Assembly (NCBI GenBank): GCA_903831935.1
Contig: CAIKZP010000171.1
Coordinates: 1-52,456, forward strand
Length of the DNA stretch: 52,456 nucleotides
Direction of reading: 5' to 3'
DNA from: an uncultured Bacteroidota bacterium
GTDB lineage: Bacteria > Bacteroidota > Bacteroidia > Chitinophagales > Chitinophagaceae
The notes beneath the pieces were generated by a model. That model was given only the letters and a program-made list of their open reading frames with translations, was not told the DNA's origin and ran no database searches. The position numbers were made by a program, and so were the translations under genes. Below are positions 36,845 through 44,197 of the stretch, piece by piece (positions within the stretch are counted from its first letter, which is position 1; every line of letters starts with the position of its first letter).

Positions 36845-37045
36845 TTATCCTTTCAAACGTAATAAACGTAGAACAAAATCTTTGTTTGGTGCACTCACCA
36901 TACCTTTTTTGCTCATTGCTCTTTTACGCTTTTTTGACTTTTTTGTTAAGATGTGACGTTTGAAAGCTTTCTGGAAAGTGATTTCTCCAGTACCAGTCAC
37001 CTTAAAGCGCTTTTTTGCGCTAGAATTGGTTTTTACCTTTGGCAT
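36845..37045 (-). CDS. rpmI: Ribosomal protein bL35
   Basis: A 66-aa protein of the large subunit. [37 protein letters not shown] and the short C-terminus ending in RLLRLKG match the family. It lies 84 bp before rplT. Its own promoter and a leader of about 90 nt separate it from infC, although read-through from thrS-infC is possible. Confidence 0.97.
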   Translation of the reverse strand: MPKVKTNSSAKKRFKVTGTGEITFQKAFKRHILTKKSKKRKRAMSKKGMVSAPNKDFVLRLLRLKG

Positions 37046-37065
37046 GTTAAATAATCTAATTAAGA

Positions 37066-37107
37066 TTACACCCTGCTGGCGGTTTCGAACAGACGAAACA
37101 CTTGTAA
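37066..37107 (-). promoter_or_regulatory. Structured leader before rpmI-rplT
   Basis: Within the leader, GTTTCG and CGAAAC (37082-37087 and 37094-37099) form a 6-bp hairpin, enclosed by the complementary TTACA and TGTAA (37066-37070 and 37103-37107). Another 6-bp hairpin, ATCCGA with TCGGAT, lies at 37123-37139 near the expected transcript start. Placement suggests control by a ribosomal protein, probably L20; this is inference. Confidence 0.4.
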
Positions 37108-37141
37108 GGCCCTACGGGAAATATCCGATTTTTTCGGATGG

Positions 37142-37172
37142 CAAAGGTAAGGGTTTGTAAACATAAATCAAA
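37142..37172 (-). promoter_or_regulatory. Promoter of rpmI-rplT
   Basis: The minus strand reads TTTG (37172-37169), a 19-bp spacer and TACCTTTG (37149-37142): both boxes and correct spacing. It lies 97 bp upstream of rpmI, after the infC terminator. Confidence 0.7.
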
Positions 37173-37274
37173 AGCCAAATTGGTATATCATAAAAATAAT
37201 TTCAATTAGAATAATTAGAAGTTAACTGCTTCTAATTAATTGAAAATCATTTCAATAGACATCTATAAACTAAA

Positions 37275-37300
37275 AAACAGCAACTATTATGTTGCTGTTT
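37275..37300 (-). terminator. Terminator of thrS-infC
   Basis: A 10-bp perfect stem (AAACAGCAAC with GTTGCTGTTT) and a 6-nt loop, continued by a T-run on the minus strand, 20 bp after the infC stop. Confidence 0.88.
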
Positions 37301-37320
37301 CCTAAAAACAAAATTACCTT

Positions 37321-37896
37321 TTATCCTTTCTTCTTTCCTGTTTTTGGTGTGAATATGGCAAACATTCGCTTTCCTTCTAACTTAGGCATACTCTCTAAAG
37401 TACCTGCTTCTGCTAGTCTTTCAGCAAATTTCAACAATAATAATTGCCCACGATCCTGAAACATAATAGCACGTCCTTTGAACTGTACATATGCTTTTAC
37501 TTTGTTACCATCCTTTAAGAAATTCTCGGCATGTTTTGCCTTGAAATTAAAATCATGGTCATCAGTTCCTGGTGTAAAACGAATTTCTTTTACTTCACTT
37601 TGCTTGGAATTGGCTTTCATTTCCTTTTCCTTCTTCTTCTTCTCGTATAAGAATTTCTTATAGTCGATTACTTTACAAACTGGGGGATCTGCTGTTGGAG
37701 AAATCTCCACAAGGTCTAATTCCTGTTCTTGAGCAATTTTTAAAGCGTCTGCTGTTGGGTAAACACCTACTGTAACATTGTCGCCTACTAAACGAACTTG
37801 TAATACACGAATTCTTTCGTTAATGCGATGTTCAGGCTCCGGTTGCCTGTTAAACCTGGGGTTAAATCTTCCTCCGCCTCTTGGTGGTAATGCCAT
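37321..37896 (-). CDS. infC: Translation initiation factor IF-3
   Basis: A 191-aa factor that keeps 30S subunits free and checks start-codon pairing. After a basic, Gly/Arg/Pro-rich N-terminal extension of about 24 residues the usual protein starts at HRINERIRVLQVRLVGD. DLVEISPTADPPVCKVIDY, KEIRFTPGTDDHDFNFK and KVKAYVQFKGRAIMFQD follow. The start is an ordinary ATG and not the rare AUU used for autocontrol in E. coli. It follows thrS by 53 bp. Confidence 0.96.
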   Translation of the reverse strand: MALPPRGGGRFNPRFNRQPEPEHRINERIRVLQVRLVGDNVTVGVYPTADALKIAQEQELDLVEISPTADPPVCKVIDYKKFLYEKKKKEKEMKANSKQSEVKEIRFTPGTDDHDFNFKAKHAENFLKDGNKVKAYVQFKGRAIMFQDRGQLLLLKFAERLAEAGTLESMPKLEGKRMFAIFTPKTGKKKG

Positions 37897-37949
37897 TAAA
37901 ACTTGTTTTGTGAATAATTATTTATTGTTAAAGATATAAATAAAGCTGA

Positions 37950-39887
37950 CTATTCCGGTGATTTACGATTATCTATTTCATCAACCACTAGTTCTATGAA
38001 CGAATCAACCGATTGTACACCCATATCTCCTTTTCCTTGACGGCGAACTGCCAATTGGTTTTCTGCAACTTCTTTTTCGCCTATTACTAGCATGTAAGGT
38101 ACGCGCATCAATTCTGTATCACGGATTTTTTTTCCAATCTTTTCATTTCTATCGTCTATTTCTACCCTTACGCCTGCTTTACGCAATTTTGCTTTAACAG
38201 CTATGGCATAGTCTTGAAACTTATCACTAATTGGTAAAATCTTTACTTGCAATGGCGCTAACCATACTGGAAACTTACCAGCATAATGCTCTAAAAGGAA
38301 GCCAATAAATCTTTCGTGCGTTCCTAATGGCGCTCTATGAATAATTAATGGCGTTTCGGGTGCATTCTCTTTATTGGTGAATTCTAATTTAAAACGACGT
38401 CCTTGTGCAAAATCAACTTGGTTAGTTGCTAAGGTAAATTCTCTACCAATAGCACTCCAAATTTGTACATCTATTTTAGGTCCGTAAAATGCACCTTCAT
38501 CGGGAACTTCTACATATGGCGTTCCTGATTCTTTTAAAACTTGACGAACCATTTCTTCGGTTTCTAACCATAATTCAGGTTCATCAATGTATTTTTTACC
38601 CAATTTTGCTGGATCGTGTAAACTTAAACGCATCACGTATTTGTCAATTCCAAAAATCTCGAAATACTTTAAATACATATCATTCACCGCCCTAAATTCT
38701 TGCGCAAATTGCTCTTTACTACAATAGATATGCGCATCATTCATGTGTAAACAACGTACACGCATTAAACCAAACAGTTCTCCACTTTGCTCGTAGCGAT
38801 AACAAGTGCCATATTCTGCTAAACGCAATGGCATTTCTTTGTAGCTACGCAATTCAGCCGAAAATATTTTGTGGTGGTGCGGGCAATTCATTGCTTTTAA
38901 ATAGTACTTAGTGCCATCCATTTCCATGGGTGGATACATACTTTCTTGGTAATAAGGTAAGTGACCGCTAGTAATATATAAACTCTCTTTGGCAATATGC
39001 GGGGTAACTACCCTTTTATAACCTGCTTCTTCTTCCGTTTCTTTGGCTAGCCTTTCTAATTCTTCAATAATAATGGTTCCATTTGGCATCCACAAAGGCA
39101 AACCTGGTCCTATATCATCATCCATTGTAAAAATGCCTAACTCTTTACCTAATTTACGATGGTCGCGCTTTTTCGCTTCTTCCAACATTAATAAATAAGC
39201 ATCTAACTCATTTTTATTAGGAAATGTAACACCGTAAACACGGGTTAACATTTTGTTCTTTTCATCTCCTTTCCAATATGCCCCAGATATGCTAGTAAGC
39301 TTAATGGCTTTAATAACGCCTGTACCCGGAATATGCGGCCCTCTACACAAATCGGTAAATTGACCTTGGGTATAAAAACTTATTTCACCATCCTGTAAGC
39401 CTTGTAATAAATCTAGTTTGTATTCGTCGCCTTTATCTGCAAAATATTTAATAGCGTCGGGCTTTGAAATGGTTTGACGGATATATGGATTGTTCTGTTT
39501 TACCAGTTCCACCATTTTTATTTCAATTTGGCGGAGGTCTTCATCACTCATTTGTCTGCCACCTAAATCCATATCGTAATAAAAACCTCTTTCTAAAGCT
39601 GGTCCTACCCAAAATTTCACGCCTGGAAATAAAGATTCAACGGCTTCAGCCATTAAATGCGCTGATGAATGCCAGAATGTATTTTTTCCTTCTGCATCAT
39701 CCCATGTTAATAATTGCAAAGAAGCATCTGCCGTTATTGCACGTGATGCATCCCATACCTGGCCATTTACTTTGGCAGCCAATACTTTTCTGGCTAACCC
39801 TTCACTGATAGACTTGGCGATGTCTAAAGAAGATATTCCTTCTTGGTATTCTCTAGTTGCGCCATCTGGAAAACGAATCTGTATCAT
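37950..39887 (-). CDS. thrS: Threonine--tRNA ligase
   Basis: A 645-aa class II aminoacyl-tRNA synthetase. The ATG at 39887 is chosen; it starts MIQIRFPDGATREY, the beginning of the TGS domain, whereas a start 45 nt upstream adds an unlikely Tyr-rich stretch that overlaps the promoter. Editing domain: HSSAHLMAEAVESLFPG and FTDLCRGPHIPGTG. Catalytic core: zinc-ligand region MNCPHHHKIF, motif 2 RYEQSGELFGLMRVRCLH and motif 3 IIHRAPLGTHERFIGFLLEH. The C-terminal anticodon-binding domain is complete (LAPLQVKILPIS). It is the first gene of the thrS-infC unit. Confidence 0.97.
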   Translation of the reverse strand: MIQIRFPDGATREYQEGISSLDIAKSISEGLARKVLAAKVNGQVWDASRAITADASLQLLTWDDAEGKNTFWHSSAHLMAEAVESLFPGVKFWVGPALERGFYYDMDLGGRQMSDEDLRQIEIKMVELVKQNNPYIRQTISKPDAIKYFADKGDEYKLDLLQGLQDGEISFYTQGQFTDLCRGPHIPGTGVIKAIKLTSISGAYWKGDEKNKMLTRVYGVTFPNKNELDAYLLMLEEAKKRDHRKLGKELGIFTMDDDIGPGLPLWMPNGTIIIEELERLAKETEEEAGYKRVVTPHIAKESLYITSGHLPYYQESMYPPMEMDGTKYYLKAMNCPHHHKIFSAELRSYKEMPLRLAEYGTCYRYEQSGELFGLMRVRCLHMNDAHIYCSKEQFAQEFRAVNDMYLKYFEIFGIDKYVMRLSLHDPAKLGKKYIDEPELWLETEEMVRQVLKESGTPYVEVPDEGAFYGPKIDVQIWSAIGREFTLATNQVDFAQGRRFKLEFTNKENAPETPLIIHRAPLGTHERFIGFLLEHYAGKFPVWLAPLQVKILPISDKFQDYAIAVKAKLRKAGVRVEIDDRNEKIGKKIRDTELMRVPYMLVIGEKEVAENQLAVRRQGKGDMGVQSVDSFIELVVDEIDNRKSPE

Positions 39888-39921
39888 GTATTTATATCGA
39901 ATCTTAATGTGATAAGGGTAA

Positions 39922-39929
39922 CAAAAATA
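39922..39929 (-). promoter_or_regulatory. Candidate -7 box for thrS
   Basis: The minus strand reads TATTTTTG (TAnnTTTG), 35 nt before the thrS ATG. No clear -33 TTTG. Confidence 0.45.
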
Positions 39930-40018
39930 CAAAATTGCAGTCAGACTTTCCCTTACTAAGAATTAATTATAATGAAAACCTTAACGGTTCTTTAGTAAGT
40001 TAACGTAGTTTGGTGCTG

Positions 40019-40026
40019 TAGTTTTG
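40019..40026 (+). promoter_or_regulatory. -7 box almost touching the 40031 start codon
   Basis: TAGTTTTG ends 5 bp before the ATG at 40031, so transcription would start at or next to the start codon. A weaker box TAGTTTG at 40006-40012 would give a short ordinary leader. Confidence 0.35.
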
Positions 40027-40030
40027 CGCC

Positions 40031-41122
40031 ATGAGATTGAATTTTACCCTTCTTTTTCTTTTATTGTTTGCTTTTACCGCCCAATCCCAAAAACTTACGG
40101 GGATTTGGAGGGGTTATTTTAGTTCGTCTAACGGTGTCTACCGTGAGGGGATTAAAGAAGAAATGTATAAATACGAAATTCAAATTGAGCAGCAACAAAA
40201 CAATGCGGTTAAAGGGGTTACCTATTCATACAAAACCACCATTTTTTATGGCAAAGCAACTATTCAGGGGATTTATTCGCCGAATACCAAATCTATCATT
40301 TTAAAGGAAACTGGATTAGTTGAACTTGAAATTGGCGATAAAAGTCAGCCATGCTTAATGACTTGCTATTTAGATTATTCAAAAATTGGCAAACTAGAAG
40401 TTTTACAAGGAACTTTTATTTCTACCAATGTAAAAGACAAAGGTGATTGTGGTGCTGGTAAAGTTTATTTAGAAAGAGTCCCTGTATCTGATTTTAAATT
40501 AGAAGATTTTTTAACTAAAAAGAAACCAACAGATACAACTAAAAACAATGCTAAAATACCTCTAAAACAAAATAGCACAGTTACCAATGCTTCTAAAATA
40601 AGACCAGGTGCAGAAGCTAATTTAGTACCTAAAAATGCTATAGGTATTTTAAAGGATTTGAGTGTTGAGAAAAAAAATATTCCAGCTCCATCAATTGTAA
40701 CGATAGACACAGTTGTTCCTCCTATTCCAAAACCTAAAGTGAATAACAAAATAGTTTTACCTAAAGTATTGGTAGAAAGAGAGAATCATTTGGTTCGTAC
40801 TATTCAAACATCTGAAGAAAATATTCAAATAGAATTATTTGATAACGGCACAATTGACCATGATTCTATTTCTGTTTTTGACAATAACAAACAGGTAATA
40901 AAAAATGGTGAACTGAGTTATAAGCCTATCAAACTAAAAATAAAATTCTCTACCGAAGACAATAAACACGAATTAATTATGGTGGCAGAGAATCTTGGTG
41001 AAATACCACCTAATACTGCATTAATGGTTATTACTGCAGGCAAACAACGTTATGAGATATTTTTAACTTCTACCGAAGAAAAAAATGCCAAAGTTGTTAT
41101 TGAGTATACACCCAAACAATAA
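40031..41122 (+). CDS. Two-domain secreted protein, unknown function
   Basis: A 363-aa exported protein with signal MRLNFTLLFLLLFAFTAQSQ. The N-terminal domain (about 21-155) begins LTGIWRGYF and looks like a small all-beta barrel. A linker of about 75 residues rich in Lys, Pro and Thr follows. The C-terminal domain (about 245-363) has LVERENHLVRTIQTSEENIQ, ELFDNGTIDHDSISVFDNN, HELIMVAENLGEIPPNTALM and TAGKQRYEIFL. I recognise this C-terminal pattern as widespread in Chitinophagaceae but know of no assigned function. It diverges from thrS and converges on the TonB-receptor gene with no base between the stop codons. Confidence 0.7.
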   Translation: MRLNFTLLFLLLFAFTAQSQKLTGIWRGYFSSSNGVYREGIKEEMYKYEIQIEQQQNNAVKGVTYSYKTTIFYGKATIQGIYSPNTKSIILKETGLVELEIGDKSQPCLMTCYLDYSKIGKLEVLQGTFISTNVKDKGDCGAGKVYLERVPVSDFKLEDFLTKKKPTDTTKNNAKIPLKQNSTVTNASKIRPGAEANLVPKNAIGILKDLSVEKKNIPAPSIVTIDTVVPPIPKPKVNNKIVLPKVLVERENHLVRTIQTSEENIQIELFDNGTIDHDSISVFDNNKQVIKNGELSYKPIKLKIKFSTEDNKHELIMVAENLGEIPPNTALMVITAGKQRYEIFLTSTEEKNAKVVIEYTPKQ

Positions 41123-43480
41123 TTAGAATTTTATATTCCAAGTAACTGACGGGATGATTGGAAATAATGATACCTGTTTTGCAACTACCGATAAATTACC
41201 TGTTGCCGCACTACCCTCTTGATCGAAATAAATAAAATAAGGATTCTTTCTACTGTAGATATTGTATACACTAAAAACCCAATTAGTAGTTGTTTTACTG
41301 GTTGATTTATGTTTTGGTGTATACGTTGCTGCGAAATCTAATCGATGGTAGTTTTCCATTCTATATGCATTGATACGACTATATTCTTGTGAAAGTGTTC
41401 CATTAATAAAATAGAATCTTTCTGGAATTGAAATGGCACTGCCAGTACCATAAACAAATACAGACGACAAACGCCATTTTGAATTGAGTTCGTAATTGGT
41501 TACAAATGATAAATCGTGTCGGCGATCATTTCTACTTGGATATTTATTGCCATTATTTAAATCTTTAAATTGACGCCAAGTATAACTCAATGTATACCCA
41601 ATCCAACCAGTTAATCGGCCCTTTACTTTATTAATAAAAAATTCAGAACCATAACTCCAACCCTTTCCAAATACAAATTCTTCTTCGGGATCTTTTAGGG
41701 AAGGTGTATATCCTTCTTTGTATTCTATTTGGTTTTCCATTGTTTTATAATAGAGTTCTACAGAAGTTTCAAACATCCCTTCTTTAAAATTTCTAAAATA
41801 ACCCAATGCATACTGCCAACTCATTTGTGGCTTTACACGAATGGTACTTGGTACCCATAAATCTGTTGGAAGTGTAGTACCTGCATTGGTTACTAAATGT
41901 ATATATTGTAAATTATTGGTAATGGCCGCTTTAAATGAACTCTGCTCATTCAATTCATACCTAAGTGTTGCCCTTGGTTCAAATCCGCCATAGGTTTTAA
42001 CAGTTTTCCCTTTTGCATATACCGTGCTATCAATTTTATTGCCATTAATATCACGGATATAATTTGTGTAAGATCCAACTTGTTGAAATGCGCTATATCT
42101 AATTCCTATATTTAGTTTGATTTTTTTATTGAATTCCCAATCATCTTGTAAATAGATAGCATATTCATTTGCTTGTTTTTTATTTGCATTTTGTGGCGCA
42201 AATACAACACTATCTTGGTTTGCGGTAAAAAGATTCGGTAAAAAAGTATGGAATGTATACTGAGCGCCAAACTTAATTTTATGCTCGGGTGAAGCATAAT
42301 AATCAATATCGGTTTTGGCATTTAAATCTCGAATACCTGAAGATAATTTGATATTGAAATCTTTTTGTTTTCCATTGAGTTCAAATTTATAATCATTATA
42401 CACCAAGGTTGTATTAGAAAATAATTTTTTATTGAACACATGGTTCCACCTTAATGTAGCAGTAGAATTACCCCATGGAATTTCGGTATTAAAATTTCGT
42501 TTGGCATTATTGAAATTGAATTTATCACGTCCAAAATAACCACTTAAATACAAATGGTCTTTTTCGGAAATTTGATAATTCATTTTAGCATTTAAATCAT
42601 AGAAATAATAGCCAGAACCATAATAGTCACTTGTTTTTTTAATGAATGGTTTAGCCAATGCATCTGCATAAGTTCTTCGGGCAGAAATCATATAAGAAGC
42701 TTTGTTTTTTTTCAATGGCCCTTGAATAGAAAACCTTGACGCAATTAAGCCAACACCAATATCCACCTGTGTTTTATTGGTATTCCCTTCTTTCATAGCC
42801 ACATCAACTACCGAAGACAACCTGCCCCCATATTGGGCGGGCATGCCGCCTTTTATGAGTGTTACATTTTTTATAGCATCACTATTAAAAATACTAAAGA
42901 AGCCAAATAAATGCCCTGTATTGTATACAACGGCATCGTCTAATAAAATTAAATTTTGGTCTGCTCCACCGCCCCTTACATAAAATCCTGCATTGCCTTC
43001 ACCTGCATTACGAATACCTGGTAATAATTGTAGTGTTTTTAAAATATCAACTTCACCTAAAAAGGCAGGAATTGCTTTGGCTGTATTTACATTCAATTCA
43101 AACTTACCCATTTGGGCAGTTTTTATATTATTGTCTCTTTTTTTAGCAACAACAGTTACATTGTTTATTACTGCTGTATTTGATAAGAGTTTAAAATCAA
43201 TTTGTTGGTTATTGTGTAAATCTAAAACCAATAATTTAGGTTGATAACCTATGAAGGAGCACAAAAATTCATACTTACCATTTGTTAATGTAATAGAATA
43301 AAACCCATATTGATTGCTAACAATGCCTTTGCGTTCTTTGGGAATAGTTAAGTTGGCTCCAATTAATGTTTCGCCTGTTAAACTGTCTTTGATATAACCA
43401 TTGATTGTAAATTTCTCTTGGGAATTAGCAAGTATATTAAAGCAGATACATACAACAATAAATAGAAACCTTTTATTCAT
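41123..43480 (-). CDS. TonB-dependent receptor with CarboxypepD_reg domain
   Basis: A 785-aa outer-membrane receptor. The ATG at 43480 gives signal MNKRFLFIVVCICFNILANS; a TTG 27 nt upstream also opens the frame. Domain order: CarboxypepD_reg-like Ig domain (FTINGYIKDSLTGETLIGAN), plug (VDILKTLQLLPGIRNAGEGN, GFYVRGGGADQNLILLDDA, YGGRLSSVVDVAMKEG) and a beta barrel that ends in VTWNIKF with terminal Phe. No SusD gene and no anti-sigma FecR are adjacent, so a metal, siderophore or small-molecule ligand is likelier than a glycan. It follows the DUF3347 lipoprotein gene by 45 bp. Confidence 0.9.
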   Translation of the reverse strand: MNKRFLFIVVCICFNILANSQEKFTINGYIKDSLTGETLIGANLTIPKERKGIVSNQYGFYSITLTNGKYEFLCSFIGYQPKLLVLDLHNNQQIDFKLLSNTAVINNVTVVAKKRDNNIKTAQMGKFELNVNTAKAIPAFLGEVDILKTLQLLPGIRNAGEGNAGFYVRGGGADQNLILLDDAVVYNTGHLFGFFSIFNSDAIKNVTLIKGGMPAQYGGRLSSVVDVAMKEGNTNKTQVDIGVGLIASRFSIQGPLKKNKASYMISARRTYADALAKPFIKKTSDYYGSGYYFYDLNAKMNYQISEKDHLYLSGYFGRDKFNFNNAKRNFNTEIPWGNSTATLRWNHVFNKKLFSNTTLVYNDYKFELNGKQKDFNIKLSSGIRDLNAKTDIDYYASPEHKIKFGAQYTFHTFLPNLFTANQDSVVFAPQNANKKQANEYAIYLQDDWEFNKKIKLNIGIRYSAFQQVGSYTNYIRDINGNKIDSTVYAKGKTVKTYGGFEPRATLRYELNEQSSFKAAITNNLQYIHLVTNAGTTLPTDLWVPSTIRVKPQMSWQYALGYFRNFKEGMFETSVELYYKTMENQIEYKEGYTPSLKDPEEEFVFGKGWSYGSEFFINKVKGRLTGWIGYTLSYTWRQFKDLNNGNKYPSRNDRRHDLSFVTNYELNSKWRLSSVFVYGTGSAISIPERFYFINGTLSQEYSRINAYRMENYHRLDFAATYTPKHKSTSKTTTNWVFSVYNIYSRKNPYFIYFDQEGSAATGNLSVVAKQVSLFPIIPSVTWNIKF

Positions 43481-43525
43481 AACTACTAAACACTTAATGT
43501 GCAACAATGTTCTTTAAACAAAATT

Positions 43526-44110
43526 TTATTGTTTATTGGTAAAGCTAAGCGTATCTCTAATTTCTGCACAAGGTGTTTTAAGCTTTGGCGCATAAGGATT
43601 TTTCCCATCAACTATTTGACTAATCCAATAAGCTCCTTGATCGTCGAAAGAACTGGAACAGTAGTAATGATACAAAACAATTTGATCATATTGAACAGTT
43701 CTAATTAAATCATATAATTGGTCACTAACCATTTGAAAAGACCTTCTTTTTGACAATAAATTATTTTCGCCTAACAAGCCTAGGATTTCTGCAGAAATTC
43801 CTTCTGAATAGGTTTTTGCTGTATTTATTAAATTAGAATCGGCCTTTAATTGGTTTAATTGCAAACTATCTGAAGCCAAAATCATTAAACGGGCAGTTTG
43901 TGCAATACCACTATCTTTTTCAGCAATAAACTGGTCTTTTAGGTTGAAATAGGCATTTAGTAAGTTATTAAAAGACTCATTAAATGCATTTGAATTGGCA
44001 GTTTTTGATAAAGCCACTTGTTTTTTACCCAATTCTGCCTGCTTTTTTTCGTTTTGAAAACTACATGATAATAGAAAAAGAACCATAAAACAAGCCAAAA
44101 ACTGCTTCAT
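43526..44110 (-). CDS. DUF3347-like lipoprotein
   Basis: A 194-aa predicted lipoprotein with signal MKQFLACFMVLFLLSC. The helical domain has FNNLLNAYFNLKDQFIAEKD and ends with VLYHYYCSSSFDDQGAYWIS, then KNPYAPKLKTPCAEIRDTL. This matches the pattern I know from DUF3347 (Y.....CPMAF...GAYWLS, NPYFG..M..CG.V), found in proteins linked to copper efflux or periplasmic metal handling. The Met of the CPM motif is missing here; two Cys and nearby His/Tyr remain. It is the first gene before the TonB receptor, suggesting a shared metal or cofactor role. The family call is from memory. Confidence 0.65.
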   Translation of the reverse strand: MKQFLACFMVLFLLSCSFQNEKKQAELGKKQVALSKTANSNAFNESFNNLLNAYFNLKDQFIAEKDSGIAQTARLMILASDSLQLNQLKADSNLINTAKTYSEGISAEILGLLGENNLLSKRRSFQMVSDQLYDLIRTVQYDQIVLYHYYCSSSFDDQGAYWISQIVDGKNPYAPKLKTPCAEIRDTLSFTNKQ

Positions 44111-44128
44111 AAGTAAAAATTTATGTTA

Positions 44129-44136
44129 CAAAATTA
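44129..44136 (-). promoter_or_regulatory. Candidate -7 box for the DUF3347/TonB unit
   Basis: The minus strand reads TAATTTTG (TAnnTTTG), 18 nt before the lipoprotein start and back to back with the ABC-F promoter. Confidence 0.42.
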
Positions 44137-44143
44137 AAGCAAA

Positions 44144-44174
44144 TTGCATTGGGAGCATATTGCAATTACCTTTG
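44144..44174 (+). promoter_or_regulatory. Promoter of the ABC-F gene run
   Basis: TTG at 44144-44146, a 20-bp spacer and TACCTTTG at 44167-44174 fit the Bacteroidota consensus well; the ATG lies 23 bp downstream. Confidence 0.62.
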
Positions 44175-44197
44175 CAGCCTTAAATACTTGTTAAGAG

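Noticed and set aside
37321-37896. Rare AUU start for infC
   Set aside because: An ATG with a good reading frame is present at 37896, and the protein makes sense from there.
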